Source: Ceriagrion tenellum (taxonomy: Eukaryota; Arthropoda; Insecta; Odonata; Coenagrionidae). From it: DNA of 64,000 bases. Below the pieces are notes generated by a model that had not been told where the DNA came from, did no database searches, and saw nothing but the letters and a program-made list of their open reading frames with translations. The DNA lies in contig OY720633.1 of assembly GCA_963169105.1 (NCBI GenBank), forward strand, positions 146,031,200 to 146,095,199. Reading direction: 5' to 3'. Positions 52,873 to 63,983 of this stretch are shown here, piece by piece. Both the position numbers and the translations under genes were made by a program. Each line of letters opens with the position of its first letter. The stretch's first letter is position 1.

Positions 52873-53112
52873 ATGGATAACATCGTAGCATTTGTACGTG
52901 GGAGAGAAATCGGAAGAGCTAAGAAAAAAATTAACGAGACTTGGCTGAAAGAACGAATGTTAGATCCCATTGTAAATAAAGATGCATCTTGCTGCATGTC
53001 TCACCAGTCGATAAAAGACCAATACGCCAACATCATCAGTACCACCAACAGTGGGAGCGAAATGGTCCTTTCTGGATTTTATCTCTTACCAGAACCAGAA
53101 TTTTATCTCTGA
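52873..53112 (+). CDS. Second small ORF, N-terminus related to the first
   Basis: 79 codons starting MDNIVAFVRGREIGRAKKKI. The 59 bases around the start (52857-52915) match 52342-52400 upstream at about 86%, including ten bases or more before the ATG, so the pair arose by duplication of a 5' segment. After residue 15 the two proteins diverge; this one is Lys-rich, then reads KERMLDPIVNKDASCCMSHQ with a CC and two His residues but no zinc-finger spacing. It ends in a repetitive FYLLPEPEFYL. Not recognised; either a second subunit-like gene or a decayed copy. Confidence 0.4.
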   Translation: MDNIVAFVRGREIGRAKKKINETWLKERMLDPIVNKDASCCMSHQSIKDQYANIISTTNSGSEMVLSGFYLLPEPEFYL

Positions 53113-53450
53113 CAATTTTGAGCTTTTAGCAGGTAAAAAATGTAAAGACTTACAGAAGAAAAGAATTGATAAACTATAATGTCATGAGCAAATGCCCGAT
53201 TCTGTTTAATAAATATCACCGAAAATCATAATATACCCTCATTTATTGTATATATTGTGTATCTGTAGCTTGTACATAAATGAAAAAACGTCACTACGAC
53301 ATGTTTCCTTTCACGATTCAACTCCCACCCCCATTCGCACCCGCCCCGCACCCGCTACGACGCCGGAGGCATGGGGAAGAGCGGAGAGCTAGGGGAGAAG
53401 CAAGATGGCGGCGGGCGCAACTGAATTAGACGCCTCAAAATGCCACTACT

Positions 53451-56400
53451 TATATCGTAGAAGTTTATCATCTGGCATACCTATTTATGGTCATTCGGTA
53501 ATTTCATATTCCTTGATACAGTGTGAAATGATGCGCTAAATGATGTAAAATTTAAATAACACGTCATAAGAGCTTGAATAGGAATTGCAAGAGCATTGAC
53601 CAAAAATATACTCTCAGTTGTAAATGAATGCGAACTAGAGTCATCATATAGCAAAAGGATTTGGTAAGGTTGTTTCCTGCGTAAATGTCAATATTGCTGA
53701 CAAATAGAAATTTCCCCATTTCATTATAGGGAAAAGACGCAGAATAACACGTAAAACAGCGGCTACGGTGGCAGTTGTAATCAACAATCATGCGAGCGAT
53801 TTACAAGAAAACTAGAACTCTTACCTCGGCGAACGTGCGTGTAAAATAAATAGGAATGCGTCAGAGGGGACAAAGAGTACGGTAGAATGATTTAGATCAT
53901 GAACACTTTTCGTTAACTTGGACACAAATGCCATATAATAATATTCCGCGAAAAACTGCGCATTAACAGACTGCAATAAGGTGACTCTACACTTCCGAAT
54001 CACCTAACGCGCCTCTAACCCTGTTAGGTGTTGCAAATAAGAGTTGTGGAAAGGTCTAGGGTAGTTTCCCAACAACAGGGGCGTTCGTGTCGCGAAATAG
54101 CATTCCAGGAGGTGCGAGATAAGATTCCGCGTAAAAAGAGCAATGCACGCTTGGTCGCCTTTCTTCGTGCAGTCAGAATACGAAAACAGCATCGTATTTC
54201 TTAAATTCCCTCGCAGATGGACCTTTCTCTGCCAGAAGTGATTTGAAAATCCTCTTTCCTGATTCAAGCTTTCGCAACTTCTCCCGACATACAGGTAGCA
54301 AAATGATGGGAAGCTTCGCTATTTACCATTTTGTTAACTCGGACGCTTTAGGAGTAAGCTATTCTATTCACAGTATTTAATTATTTTTCATTAACGGAGA
54401 AAAAATACAGAGGAAAAGTCTCCAGTCAGCACGGCAAAGCTGCTACTGGGAGGTAAGTCAACGTCTGAAACGAAATTTGAGTCCAAGTATAGAACTACCT
54501 AAAAGGCAGTTTAATAAGTATCATTTTAGAGATAAACTAAAAATTAGCATTCATAATTAACAATCTTTCCAAGAAAATTCACGAAATCTGTAAAAGATTC
54601 GTTTCCAAAAGGACCAAAAAAATATGTATCAAAAGCGACCCCATCTCCCCCACTCAAATAAGTGGCAAAACATTAACGCTAAGAGGGTACCACGACAAGA
54701 TATACGTATGAAAATACCTTGGCCTCATTCCAAATTAAGTCCGAGGTGATAAAAGCCAGCAGATAACAACAGACAACTTTATCCTGACCTGCGGAGCGGT
54801 TTGAGATATCCTGACTAGAATAACAAGCATTTCCGTCATTTTTGTACCATTTTTGGAGACTAAGATAACCAACTAAGGGTATATCAACGGCTACAACTAA
54901 ACGGGGTCAATTCACACACACTAACGCCGTGGCGCTGTCGCATAAGTACGGTGAATTAGTTATGTGAATTTACATTTAGGAAACCGTAACATACGACCAC
55001 TCAACAAAGGAGTAGAGACGAGAGACAAAGATCAAAAAGGTCGGCTCCAGAGCGGATACACATCTCCTTAGGACTTTCAGACCCGAAACCCTCCATCCGT
55101 GAGGTCTTCAACCGTAAAACGACACGAGACCTTATCCCATGGCGTGGAAAAAGCCAGAAAAATAACGCGAAAAAACAACTGGTTACGCAGACTTCAATTC
55201 TATCGGGAACGATAATAAGTCAAGGATTCACTTCAAAAATCCATCACAGGTGATGGAAAAAAGCATATTCACATAAAAATACCCAAAGTTTTCACGTATA
55301 AAGAACAAATTATAGTAATAACTCACCGCCATAAAATGATAACGCCCTTCCGACCAATGAGAACATATTATCCACGGATCAAGATAGTTTTAAGCTGTCG
55401 AAATCAGATGTGGACCTTGATCAATTATATCCTTAACAACAGAAAACAAGTATAAATTCGCAGAAGAATGGTTACAACTACACACCCATTAATTAAATAG
55501 TAAAAAACTATTACAGTACCAAAGATATACTTCAGAACTAGTATATTCTGCAATTGAAATCCACATTCGCAAAATAACATTAAGACAGGCAAGAACTTCC
55601 TAGTAAGACTAGGTTCTGAAGTGTGGGTAGCGTTCACATTACGAAACCTCCCAATATATTAATTAACTTCCAAGAGCGCTTATTAGCATAGAAAATTTGC
55701 TCCTCGTAAGTGACGTTAGCACCAAGTGGTGGAAAAAAATTACAAGAAAAATTCTCTATCCACTATACAAAGGAAAAACAATGTAAAAGTATGACAACTC
55801 GTTCATTGATCATGTATAGAGAAGACTAGATATGTCTCTAACTTGACAAAAGTTAATGTCTCGGATAACTTGGTCATTTCCAACCTGAAGGGGCAAGCAT
55901 ACAGTCGAGTGTTCAGCTAGACTTCACCAAGACTAATGTACGGCACAGGTCAGCGCCATCAAACTATTACAATCGAACTATTACACTGCTTTATGCCACC
56001 CATTCAACCAGAAGTAAACAAAGAATCAGCATGCCAATATATTCCGCATCCGTAAAAAGAAACGATGACAAGCAAAGAGCACAGATTCTTAAGTAAAAAG
56101 CTCGATAATTTATTTTAGAATAAAGCAATATGAACCAATAGGCCGATAGAATTATTGGAGGATAGCTTTAATTGCAGATTGAACATGAATTTCACCATTC
56201 CCCGTACATTTTCTCGGTGAAATCAAACGAGGAATGATAATTTTGAAGGCGAAAAAAATAATCCAACCAAGAGTCATTTTGAAATTTCGATTTTCAAAAT
56301 TATTCTCCAAGATCGAAAGAAACCGAAACAGAGCCTCTTGGGGAATCATTTGCATTCCCCATCGACCTCACGAAACTTCAAGGATTGATTTTGAATTAAG

Positions 56401-58790
56401 AGTTTTATCGAATACTCACCTGACAAGGGCTCAAAAATTATTGGGCTGGGAAACGACCCATCCAGAGAGAGGGGTCAGCAAATATGAGGGAGGACGATTC
56501 AGATTACTGCTTTAAAGACATGTGTTACCAAGTGCTGCAAAGGTCATCCACTCCACCCGCTTCGCGAGGAGCGCAAAGCGGTAAATGCCATCGCACGGTT
56601 AATGCGCGGGCAAACGGCACAGCCTTGACAATGGAGAATCAAGGACCTATGACGACTGGATTACAGACGGAACCCGTGCGTCCACAGCATAATAAACATG
56701 ACACCTTTCAAAATTACCGAACCGTCATTGCGCAACCTAATTTGGTTCCGTGATACTCAGGACAGGCGCTTCGAGAGGTGAATTTATTTTTACGTTGACC
56801 ATGCACGCCGAGCACTGGATCCCATATTATCATGATAGATCTCATTTTAATCAGAGACTTCAATTAAACCATTCGGTCTCAACGAAGAGGGAAGAAGAAC
56901 CAAATATTAGGCAGCAGTAGATGAGCGAATGTAATCCAGATGAAATCCATGATTCGTATACCAAACTTTCTTGAAAAGCTCAAATAAAAACGATTTTTTC
57001 GTCATTTTCGGCACCTGCTCTCCAGAGGTTTGGAGGATGGAGAGTTGATACGGACATAGTACGGAACTGAAGGTTGAAAAACCACAAATAATAATAACAT
57101 TTTCTGAATTCAGCCCAGAATATGCTCCCATTTCGCTATTTCCACGTACTTAATTTAAACTAAAGTACTGCAACACTCGGTCGCCCGAATACACAGAAAT
57201 AACTAAGTTTACAATTGACCATCAAGTTTAAATTGTAACTATGTTTTTTACTCACTATTTTAAAAAACATAGTAGTAGCACCAACTCAATCTCGCATTCC
57301 AATTTTATAATCGAAAGGAGTCGTACTTCCACACTTCCCTCATTAAACCACGCGCGCAGTTTTCGGCACGCCATATAGACAACCCAAACCCCAAGATAGT
57401 ACCATCATCCCAAGAGCACACACAATAGCAAGTCAAACAAGTACTCATAGCAAACAAAGAAGCAATGGACGGATAAAATTAAGTCACTCACCAAAATCCA
57501 ATTGAAAGAACCTATAGGAGTAGTTTAGTACTTCGCCGCAGTAAAGTACGCATCCTAACTCACGAGGAACATTCTTATGTCTCATTCGAAAATATGAGAG
57601 CTATTTCTCACATCGTGTCATGGTAAGGGATAAACGTGAAAACTTCAGTCGTAACTGAATTTGCTTAACTTTAATGATGAAAGAGGAAGGTAGATATCGA
57701 AAGAAAAAAATAAGAAGTACCAACTCTGGGAATCCAGCGAACTTTTAAAATTATACCCCCGAGTTTTCGAGATAAATTATTGCATTATTCCAGGGTCTCA
57801 TTGCACTTCATTCCTGGCACATTACTGAATTATTACTGAAATTCCTATAAATTTGCACATTTCTTCCGTACGTTAAACAAAACATTTTGGGGCCTACAAT
57901 GAATTACATAAAAGAGGAAATAAAGTGTGTATATAGATAAAGCAAAGAGCACGTTTTATTTCAATAAATAACAAATTAACAAGCGATGATGTTTGAAAAT
58001 GAAATTAAAAGTCAGATAATAAAACTCCACCTCATGATGTTGCATGATGACACACCCATGTCGTCATAAAAAGCCAGTCGCGTTAATGATACAAAAAGAT
58101 TTTCAATTCAATCTTGCGCACGCTCAATCTCTTGAAGCGCTCTGTCTTGAAACCAATGTTAAGATCTAACATTTAGTGAAATATCAATTGGTACATACCA
58201 GAAGTTGATTAGGAATTGAATGCAGGAGTCGAAGATGGTTAAGCCACGGCCACGACTTTGTTTCCACGGAATATAGTATTTTATAATAGTACTTATATGC
58301 GTTCCACGTTTTCTCTTTACTACGGGCTCTTATGGAGTAATCTTTTCCATGTACTAGGATAGGATGTTTTAAGCGCAGCGTTACGTTAACGTTATGCAAC
58401 TTTAAAGAATAGTTTCAAGTAATTCAAAAGAATGTTGGGAACGTATTCGCTGTCATCAATTTCTTACTTACGCCGTTTCATGCATCGAATAAAGTTGTCT
58501 TTAGTAGCGCCCGCATTTCTCGGAACAAATTAATACGGTTAATGGAGGAGTGGGAGTACCTACACCTACAAGTAGTAAGCTTGTAGTAAGCTTTTGTTTA
58601 CGTTCCACCACCCTCCTTCACCCTTCCTTCTTCACCCTCTTCACTTAAAAAACAGAACTATAGGCCGCAAGCGGAAGCAAAGCATCAGGAATAAATTGGT
58701 ATGAATGAGCACAGCGCTTCGTTGAGCCGAGCAGAAAATATGCCATTGCGCCGTGAAAATCCCTCTCTCTATCCACATGCAAATCGACTG
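53451..58790. other. Long spacer, nothing recognised
   Basis: AT-rich DNA with ordinary CpG. Frames of 60-93 codons match no family, and I could not support any RNA gene or transposon end here. Confidence 0.35.
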
Positions 58791-58794
58791 CAGT

Positions 58795-58912
58795 GCAATT
58801 TCCTGGGTTTTCGGGAAAATGGCAAATTTCCTGAGATTTCCGCGAGTTTTCCAGGAAAAAACGTTTCCCTGAACTTTCCCGGTTTTCCAGGCCGCTGGAC
58901 ACCTTACAACTA
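58795..58912 (-). repeat. Fragment of a TTTTCCAGG-rich repeat with GGTGTCCAG end
   Basis: The plus strand repeats CCTGGGTTTTC, CCTGAGATTTCC, GTTTTCCAGG, CCCTGAACTTTCCC and GGTTTTCCAGG, then ends GCCGCTGGACACC. Read on the minus strand it starts GGTGTCCAGCGGCCTGGAAAA. That is the look of a widespread animal repeat class whose copies begin GGGTGTCC and continue with CTGGAAAA motifs. Only one end is visible, so it is a truncated copy. Family assignment is from memory of the pattern and is tentative. Confidence 0.45.
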
Positions 58913-58941
58913 TCCTACAGGCACAAAAACTTTGCGGATAA

Positions 58942-59012
58942 GATAAAATGTAAATTAAGTTCGTAAATTAAATTTAAATTAAAAAGTAAATTAAAAATTA
59001 AATTAAGCTCGG
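58942..59012. repeat. AT-rich simple repeat (TAAATTAA-type)
   Basis: Degenerate tandem copies of GTAAATTAA / AAATTAAATT over about 70 bases. Confidence 0.7.
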
Positions 59013-59245
59013 AGAATAATTAGCAAGGGATTGGTTTTATACATACGTTAAAAATCGGAAATAATTTAAAACTTCAAAAAGATACGACTAAACGTATACA
59101 GTTCGACAAACATCTTCATTGGCACAATTGATTTCCACCCACAAGGGGGATTTTTAAATTAACGACTCATTTTTTTCTTGACCCTTCGACTGTGATCGAT
59201 AGCCCCTCCATATGGGCCCTTGGAAATGACGTAAAGCCTCCAGCG

Positions 59246-59440
59246 CAGCGGTTCTCAACCTGTGGGTCGCGACCACTTAGGGGATCGAACGACCCTTTCA
59301 CAGGGGTCGCCTCAGACCATCGGAAAGCACATATTTCCAATGGTTTTATGAAGTAGCAGCGAAAATAATTTTACGGTTGGGGGTCACCACAGCATGAGGA
59401 AGTATATATACCTAGGCATTAGGGAGGTTGAGAACCACTG
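59246..59440 (+). mobile_element. SPIN (SPACE INVADERS)-type hAT MITE with 8-bp target duplication
   Basis: The 195-bp element opens CAGCGGTTCTCAACCTGTGG and ends GGTTGAGAACCACTG. Internal blocks include GGGTCGCGACC, CGAACGACCCTTTCACAGGG, GACCATCGGAAAGCACATAT, ATGAAGTAGCAGCGAAAATA and GGTTGGGGGTCACCACAGCA. All of these match my knowledge of the SPIN non-autonomous hAT consensus in the same order. Flanks CTCCAGCG (59238-59245) and CTCTAGCG (59441-59448) agree at 7 of 8 positions and fit the hAT target preference nTCTAGAn. It has no coding capacity. SPIN elements are known for horizontal transfer among tetrapods and some invertebrates. The copy looks moderately diverged, with an internal deletion relative to the longest forms. 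Confidence 0.9.
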
Positions 59441-60078
59441 CTCTAGCGCACTCAATTAAGTTTTTGGTATTAAGCGTAGTAATTCCATGAAAGATACAAT
59501 ATAAATATGTGAACCGTGAAACGAATGAACTTTCGATGGGATATTCTCAAAACATGTCGCTAAAATGCAATGCTAGCCTACGTGACGAATCAACTCCATC
59601 AATCCCGTAATTCCATCAACAATATACGACAAAAATCGATAAGGTACGACACTGGGGCGATATTTTTGTGATAAAAAAGATAGACGGCAATTTTTTAGTA
59701 ATGAGAGACCATATACTCCAAAATACATACAAAGTTCCGTCAAAATACGACCTAAATTCATAAAAGCTGAACTAATATATAATATCAAATTGTCAATCGA
59801 ACCATTACTTTCCCCATCGCAAAGTTGTCAGCGACAGTTGTCAACATTATCACAAAAATTCATTTCATTACAATCAAAATTAATAGAGGATCATTTAATC
59901 ATCGCGTTTTCTCCGTGGAAAATAGTGTAGACGGGTTATTATCGCGATTGGTACCATTGGTATAAAATTGACATGAGACCTATTTGTACATGGGCTTCGA
60001 GGTAAAGGCAACGTGTACATCACTATCACGGAGAGCAGATGAAGAAGAATTGCAGCAACACAATCTAAACTGTTCAGC
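59441..60078. other. Spacer, nothing recognised
   Basis: AT-rich sequence between the SPIN copy and the next MITE. Confidence 0.4.
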
Positions 60079-60278
60079 CCTGGTTACACGATACATTAAC
60101 CCGCACGAGTTACTGTGCGAATGCATTAACGCGTGAATGAACGCGAAAATTCACAGTGTAACCACACCAACTTGTACGAATGCATGAACGCGTGAACAGG
60201 AAAATAGAACCTGCTCTATTTGGTACACGCATTAGTCAATGAACACGTAAATATAAGTTGATGTATCGTGTAACCAGG
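60079..60278. mobile_element. 200-bp MITE with CCTGGTTACACGATACAT ends
   Basis: The terminal inverted repeat is 22 bases long with one mismatch (CCTGGTTACACGATACAT then TAAC or CAAC). The interior repeats (G)AATGCATTAACGCGTGAA and GAATGCATGAACGCGTGAA, and a second inverted GTGTAACCA lies near 60155, so the left part is itself symmetrical. The TTACAC-type ends and ATGCATTCATTCGTG-like interior are reminiscent of the Harbinger element at 33.0 kb, which suggests a Harbinger-type MITE. No 3-bp TWA duplication is visible at the ends. Confidence 0.75.
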
Positions 60279-62400
60279 CATTTAGAGAAAAATCGATCAG
60301 GATACATAGCTAAAGACCCTGGTAAAAAAGAACAGTTTGCCTCCATACACAATCAACGATCAACAGACTATTGAATAATTTTCAAAAGGTTAAAAAAAGT
60401 CGGCATAAATTTTCTTCGTCAAAAATTATCATTAAAAATGATAGTTAGACAATCCAATTGGTAAAAAAGTGACCTTGGCCAGTAAAGTGATTGTTCTCTT
60501 CTACCCTACCCCTAATTAACGCACCCCACCTCTTTCTCAGGAGATTGTCACAAGGGAGGAAATTATGTGAGACTCAAGCCTACGCTTTGACTGAAATTAT
60601 AAGTCAGCCTAAAATACGCCGCATGCAAAGCATTCGTAAGCTGAGTCGACGAACTGAGAGCAGGTGCACAGAAACTTGTCGCGGAACTGATGGATTCCGG
60701 GAAGACTGCTGGGTCATCCCATTTCACGGCAACGGATGGTGGTGAAAAGGTCGAGGCCGTTCAGTCATGTTCAGAGGCCATGGTAGGAAACTCGGTCCAC
60801 ATTGATACATATAGATACCATAGCCCTTAACTACAGCCGGTAAATGAGTTCCGTGATTAAAATCAACTTCCTGGTCGTTACAAGTTAAAATATATTTTCA
60901 TAGATACGAATAAGAGCTCGATCTTTTTCCTAACAAACCAAATAATTGCTGAACCACAGGATTACGCCAGGATAATACCCATTTATTGTCAGAGGTTATG
61001 TTCAATACGCGGGCTGATGATGAGCTATAAATTACAATGCATAATAGACCCAAATGCCAGGACGTACCACGAATAATATAAAACCTATTATTAAATAGGG
61101 ATTAAATAAATTATTTGGAACGTCGATTTTCAAGTCTGATGAGAATAGTTCAGTCTACCAGGATTTCAGGAATATTTCTTAGAAGCGAAACCATCTCTAG
61201 TGACATCGGTACGCCCCATGGTTTTAAAGGCAATACAAACGAAAAATTATAGGATTAGATATAAGTTGAAATTCACTCTAGGTAGCACTAACAATAAAAT
61301 GGAGGAATAAGTAACTTCCTGAGAACTTTGGCAAGGGATAGATGATACCTATGGGTGCCTAGTAGAAAATACAAATGTCCCTTCACCCGAAAATTAATCA
61401 TTAGGGCAATATTATCTAGACTCTGTTTGGCAGCTTCATTGACTGAACTTCAACTGCCCTAAATTTCAAACCTTGCATAGCCTTACAATTTCGCACTCAC
61501 ACTCAGATTGTGAACATCTAGGCAACATATTCCCTTTGATTGTTAGATAAACTTTTTTTCCCAAAATTGGCAAAATTTCATCAATTATTAGTTACACAGT
61601 CCGAGCAGTCATAACATTACGAAGTAGGTTATCGTGACAAAATCAACTTATCCAATTTTTGTACAATAGTCGCAGGCTACGATGACCTTCTCACAACTAC
61701 AAGCGTTAATTATTTTCACAGTCTCTCTGAGAAATAGAGGCCGGATAAAATATGACATGACATTTCGCTGATGGCACACAATACATAAAAATTGGACACT
61801 TGTACACTTCAGAAAAAACCCTCACAAATCCTAAAAAACAATCGGTCGCAATGTTACCTTATAGTGATCCAAAGTATCTCGTTACATGGTGAGTAGATGA
61901 AAAATTATTCACAGTTTTCCAAACGTGACACATAACATTCTAATCTGCGGAAACTGAAATATTTTCACAACAAAATAATGTTTGCACATATTGCCGTCTA
62001 GGGGCAGCACAGCTCAGACATTTGCTTAACAGCATGAGGCGCGAAATTTGTCTGTTCAGAATTGAGGTTACGATCGGTTACGCGTGATCACAGGCTTTCT
62101 AAATGCACAATTCAGTTGCTTCGGCTCTGATGACCAATGTTTCGTTTTAGGGCACATAACAAGAATTACTATTGCGAAGTTTACAAAATGTACAGCCATA
62201 ACACTTTGAACAATTTCCTTCTTCCCTCTCTGAATCATAAGGCACATGCAAAGGAGGAAGATCCATACATAGTTTCCCACATTTGGAGAAGTACCCATTT
62301 AAACTTCATTCGAACAAAATTTCATGGAAATCAAACAAGTGGCGGTATTTTATAGTCGAGTTGTATCAATATAAATTAGTTCATAAAAATTCATGTAGAT
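60279..62400. other. Spacer, nothing recognised
   Basis: AT-rich, CpG still at normal frequency. Short frames on both strands are not recognisable. Confidence 0.4.
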
Positions 62401-62424
62401 GCAAAGCATACCTTTAGAGATGAA

Positions 62425-62649
62425 TTAGCTCTCACGGTAGCAAACAGCTATTCTTAGATTTAATAGTAGGATATAACTTGAAAAACACAATTCATCAAAA
62501 ACAAATTGTACCATTTCTTCACCCACTGTGGAGCAGTTGGTGATGGTTATCTCAGGGTCAGTTCCTTGAGAAACGAATGTTGAGCCAGTGACTTGGATTA
62601 CTGCGCCAGTCATCATGAACCATGTTAGGGCAATTTCAATTGAATCTTG
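62425..62649 (-). CDS. Candidate 3'-terminal exon of an unidentified gene
   Basis: On the minus strand a pyrimidine-rich tract (TTGTTTTTTTTCTGAAG) ends in AG just before 62649. From there the frame is open for 74 codons to a TGA at 62425. Peptide parts read QDSIEIALTWFMMTGAVIQV, TGSTFVSQGTDPEITITNCS and TVGEEMVQFVFDE, a balanced, protein-like composition unlike the chance frames elsewhere. The last 20 or so residues are hydrophobic and less convincing. A donor at CAA|GTTATA (near 62477) could end the exon earlier. I do not recognise the protein. Support comes from the splice acceptor, the composition and the CpG-depletion boundary; no upstream exon is confirmed. Confidence 0.4.
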   Translation of the reverse strand, partial: QDSIEIALTWFMMTGAVIQVTGSTFVSQGTDPEITITNCSTVGEEMVQFVFDELCFSSYILLLNLRIAVCYRES

Positions 62650-63167
62650 CTTCAGAAAAAAAACAACTGTATGACTGGCGGAAATTTTTTAACTAAGGGA
62701 ATTGGTGACTTCTAATCATCATTGGCTAAGGGTAACTGGTCTTCAGTCTCAGACTAATTTCTCATGCATTTCCACTGATTCTTGATGATCTACAACCTAC
62801 TCTCATTACAACAGCCAATCAGTAACAGATTTATTCATTTGAATGCTCCTTTAGTTTGAAAAAAATCCTATTGCTTCATTCCACTTAAAGGATGCTTGCC
62901 AAATATCAATTCCCACAAGATTTTTGAAATCTTAATAGAAAAACTTCAGATATATATTTTTAGTGCATCATCCTTGGAGGCAAACTGCAAATGCCTGACA
63001 GGCTTGTGCCCTATTGGAGATAATCATCTAAAATATTATGAGTACCTATAAATAAACATGACTGTGATCAGCAACAACTCAATTTGACAAGGAAAAAGTT
63101 AGTGAGCAAAATACGCTTATATTGAACATCTTTTTAGTGACTGACAAAAACTCAGCTGTTCCCTTCA

Positions 63168-63185
63168 AAAGGACAATTGTCCTTT
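63168..63185. repeat. Perfect 18-bp palindrome
   Basis: AAAGGACAATTGTCCTTT reads the same on both strands. Isolated, and could be the abutted ends of a decayed MITE. Confidence 0.8.
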
Positions 63186-63784
63186 CATAGAGCAAAAACC
63201 TTTCCCCACTTGAAGCTTGAACAACTAGAGACATTTTTTATTCAAATAGATCAACAAAATTTGGAGAAAAATTATTAGAGTTCACATGCTTATCATTTTA
63301 ACTAGATGTATTTAATTCCATTTAAATAAGATTTGAGTTGATTTTACATCAGCTCAATGATGGTGATTGAGACTTCAGACTGATCAAACTTCAGTAAAGT
63401 AGCCTATTTCATACACGAGAATCAGGTCAGAGGATGTCAGACACCCAGGATTATCTACTCATATCTGCTTAATGAGAGTAACTCTAACATTTTCAGCTAT
63501 AGCTATCTTGCTAACTTAACCACTCTTACTAATTTAATAAATTGTGGTAAATGATTTACAAAATACTTTATGTTTTATCAAACTGAAATAAAAACATATG
63601 ATACATTCTCATCAATCATCCAATGCCTCTGAAAACTTCATTTAGGCCGATATTGTTTCAGAAATGATCAAAATAAATAGTGGAATAATCACAATACACA
63701 TTGATAGCACTTAGTAAACACAGGATAAGTTTTCTTGTCCTTACCTTTGCATAAATAGCATTGACTAATTTTTCTAGTATAGCA

Positions 63785-63825
63785 TTAGATCTAGCAGATC
63801 TAATAGATCTAGCATTTTCTAGCCC
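63785..63825. repeat. AGATCTAGCA-type palindromic repeat cluster
   Basis: GCATTAGATCTAGCAGATCT is followed by AATAGATCTAGCATTTTCTAG, giving overlapping TAGATCTA palindromes in about 40 bases. No function assigned. Confidence 0.6.
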
Positions 63826-63880
63826 TGGTTCACCACATGACCTTCATCAACACTTGGGAGTTGCATACTTATGGCTTGTT

Positions 63881-63983
63881 TGACAGAGTAAATGAAAAAT
63901 TTGTTAGTTTTGCTCGGATATTGATAAGTGGTAGATGTCCTGCATAGCTGAAGTTGCCCATCCTGGAAACCAGCTGAATTTTT
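63881..63983 (-). other. Possible second exon, weak
   Basis: On the minus strand GGTTTCCAG just before 63963 looks like a splice acceptor, and a GTATGC donor-like site follows about 90 bases later. One frame stays open through both (DGQLQLCRTSTTYQYPSKTN...SVKQA) and a second is open to a TAA at the donor. Both frames look equally protein-like, which is more typical of a repeat than of an exon. Kept only because it lies in the CpG-depleted block. Confidence 0.15.

Larger units (their letters stand above)
51953..53450 (+). mobile_element. TIR transposon of unassigned family with long GC-rich arms
   Basis: Inverted terminal repeats 51953-52108 (156 bp) and 53284-53450 (167 bp) start AGTAGTGGCATTTTGAGGCG. 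They are identical except for one base and an 11-bp tandem duplication in the right arm, so the insertion is young or conversion-homogenised. Both arms contain the YY1/Pho-like motif AAGATGGCGGC (53402-53412; inverted at 51991-52001). Possible imperfect 6-bp target duplication TATACC/TATATC. The interior has two small ORFs whose 5' ends are related. The 1.5-kb size and absence of a catalytic domain suggest a non-autonomous element. I cannot place it in a known superfamily. Confidence 0.85.
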
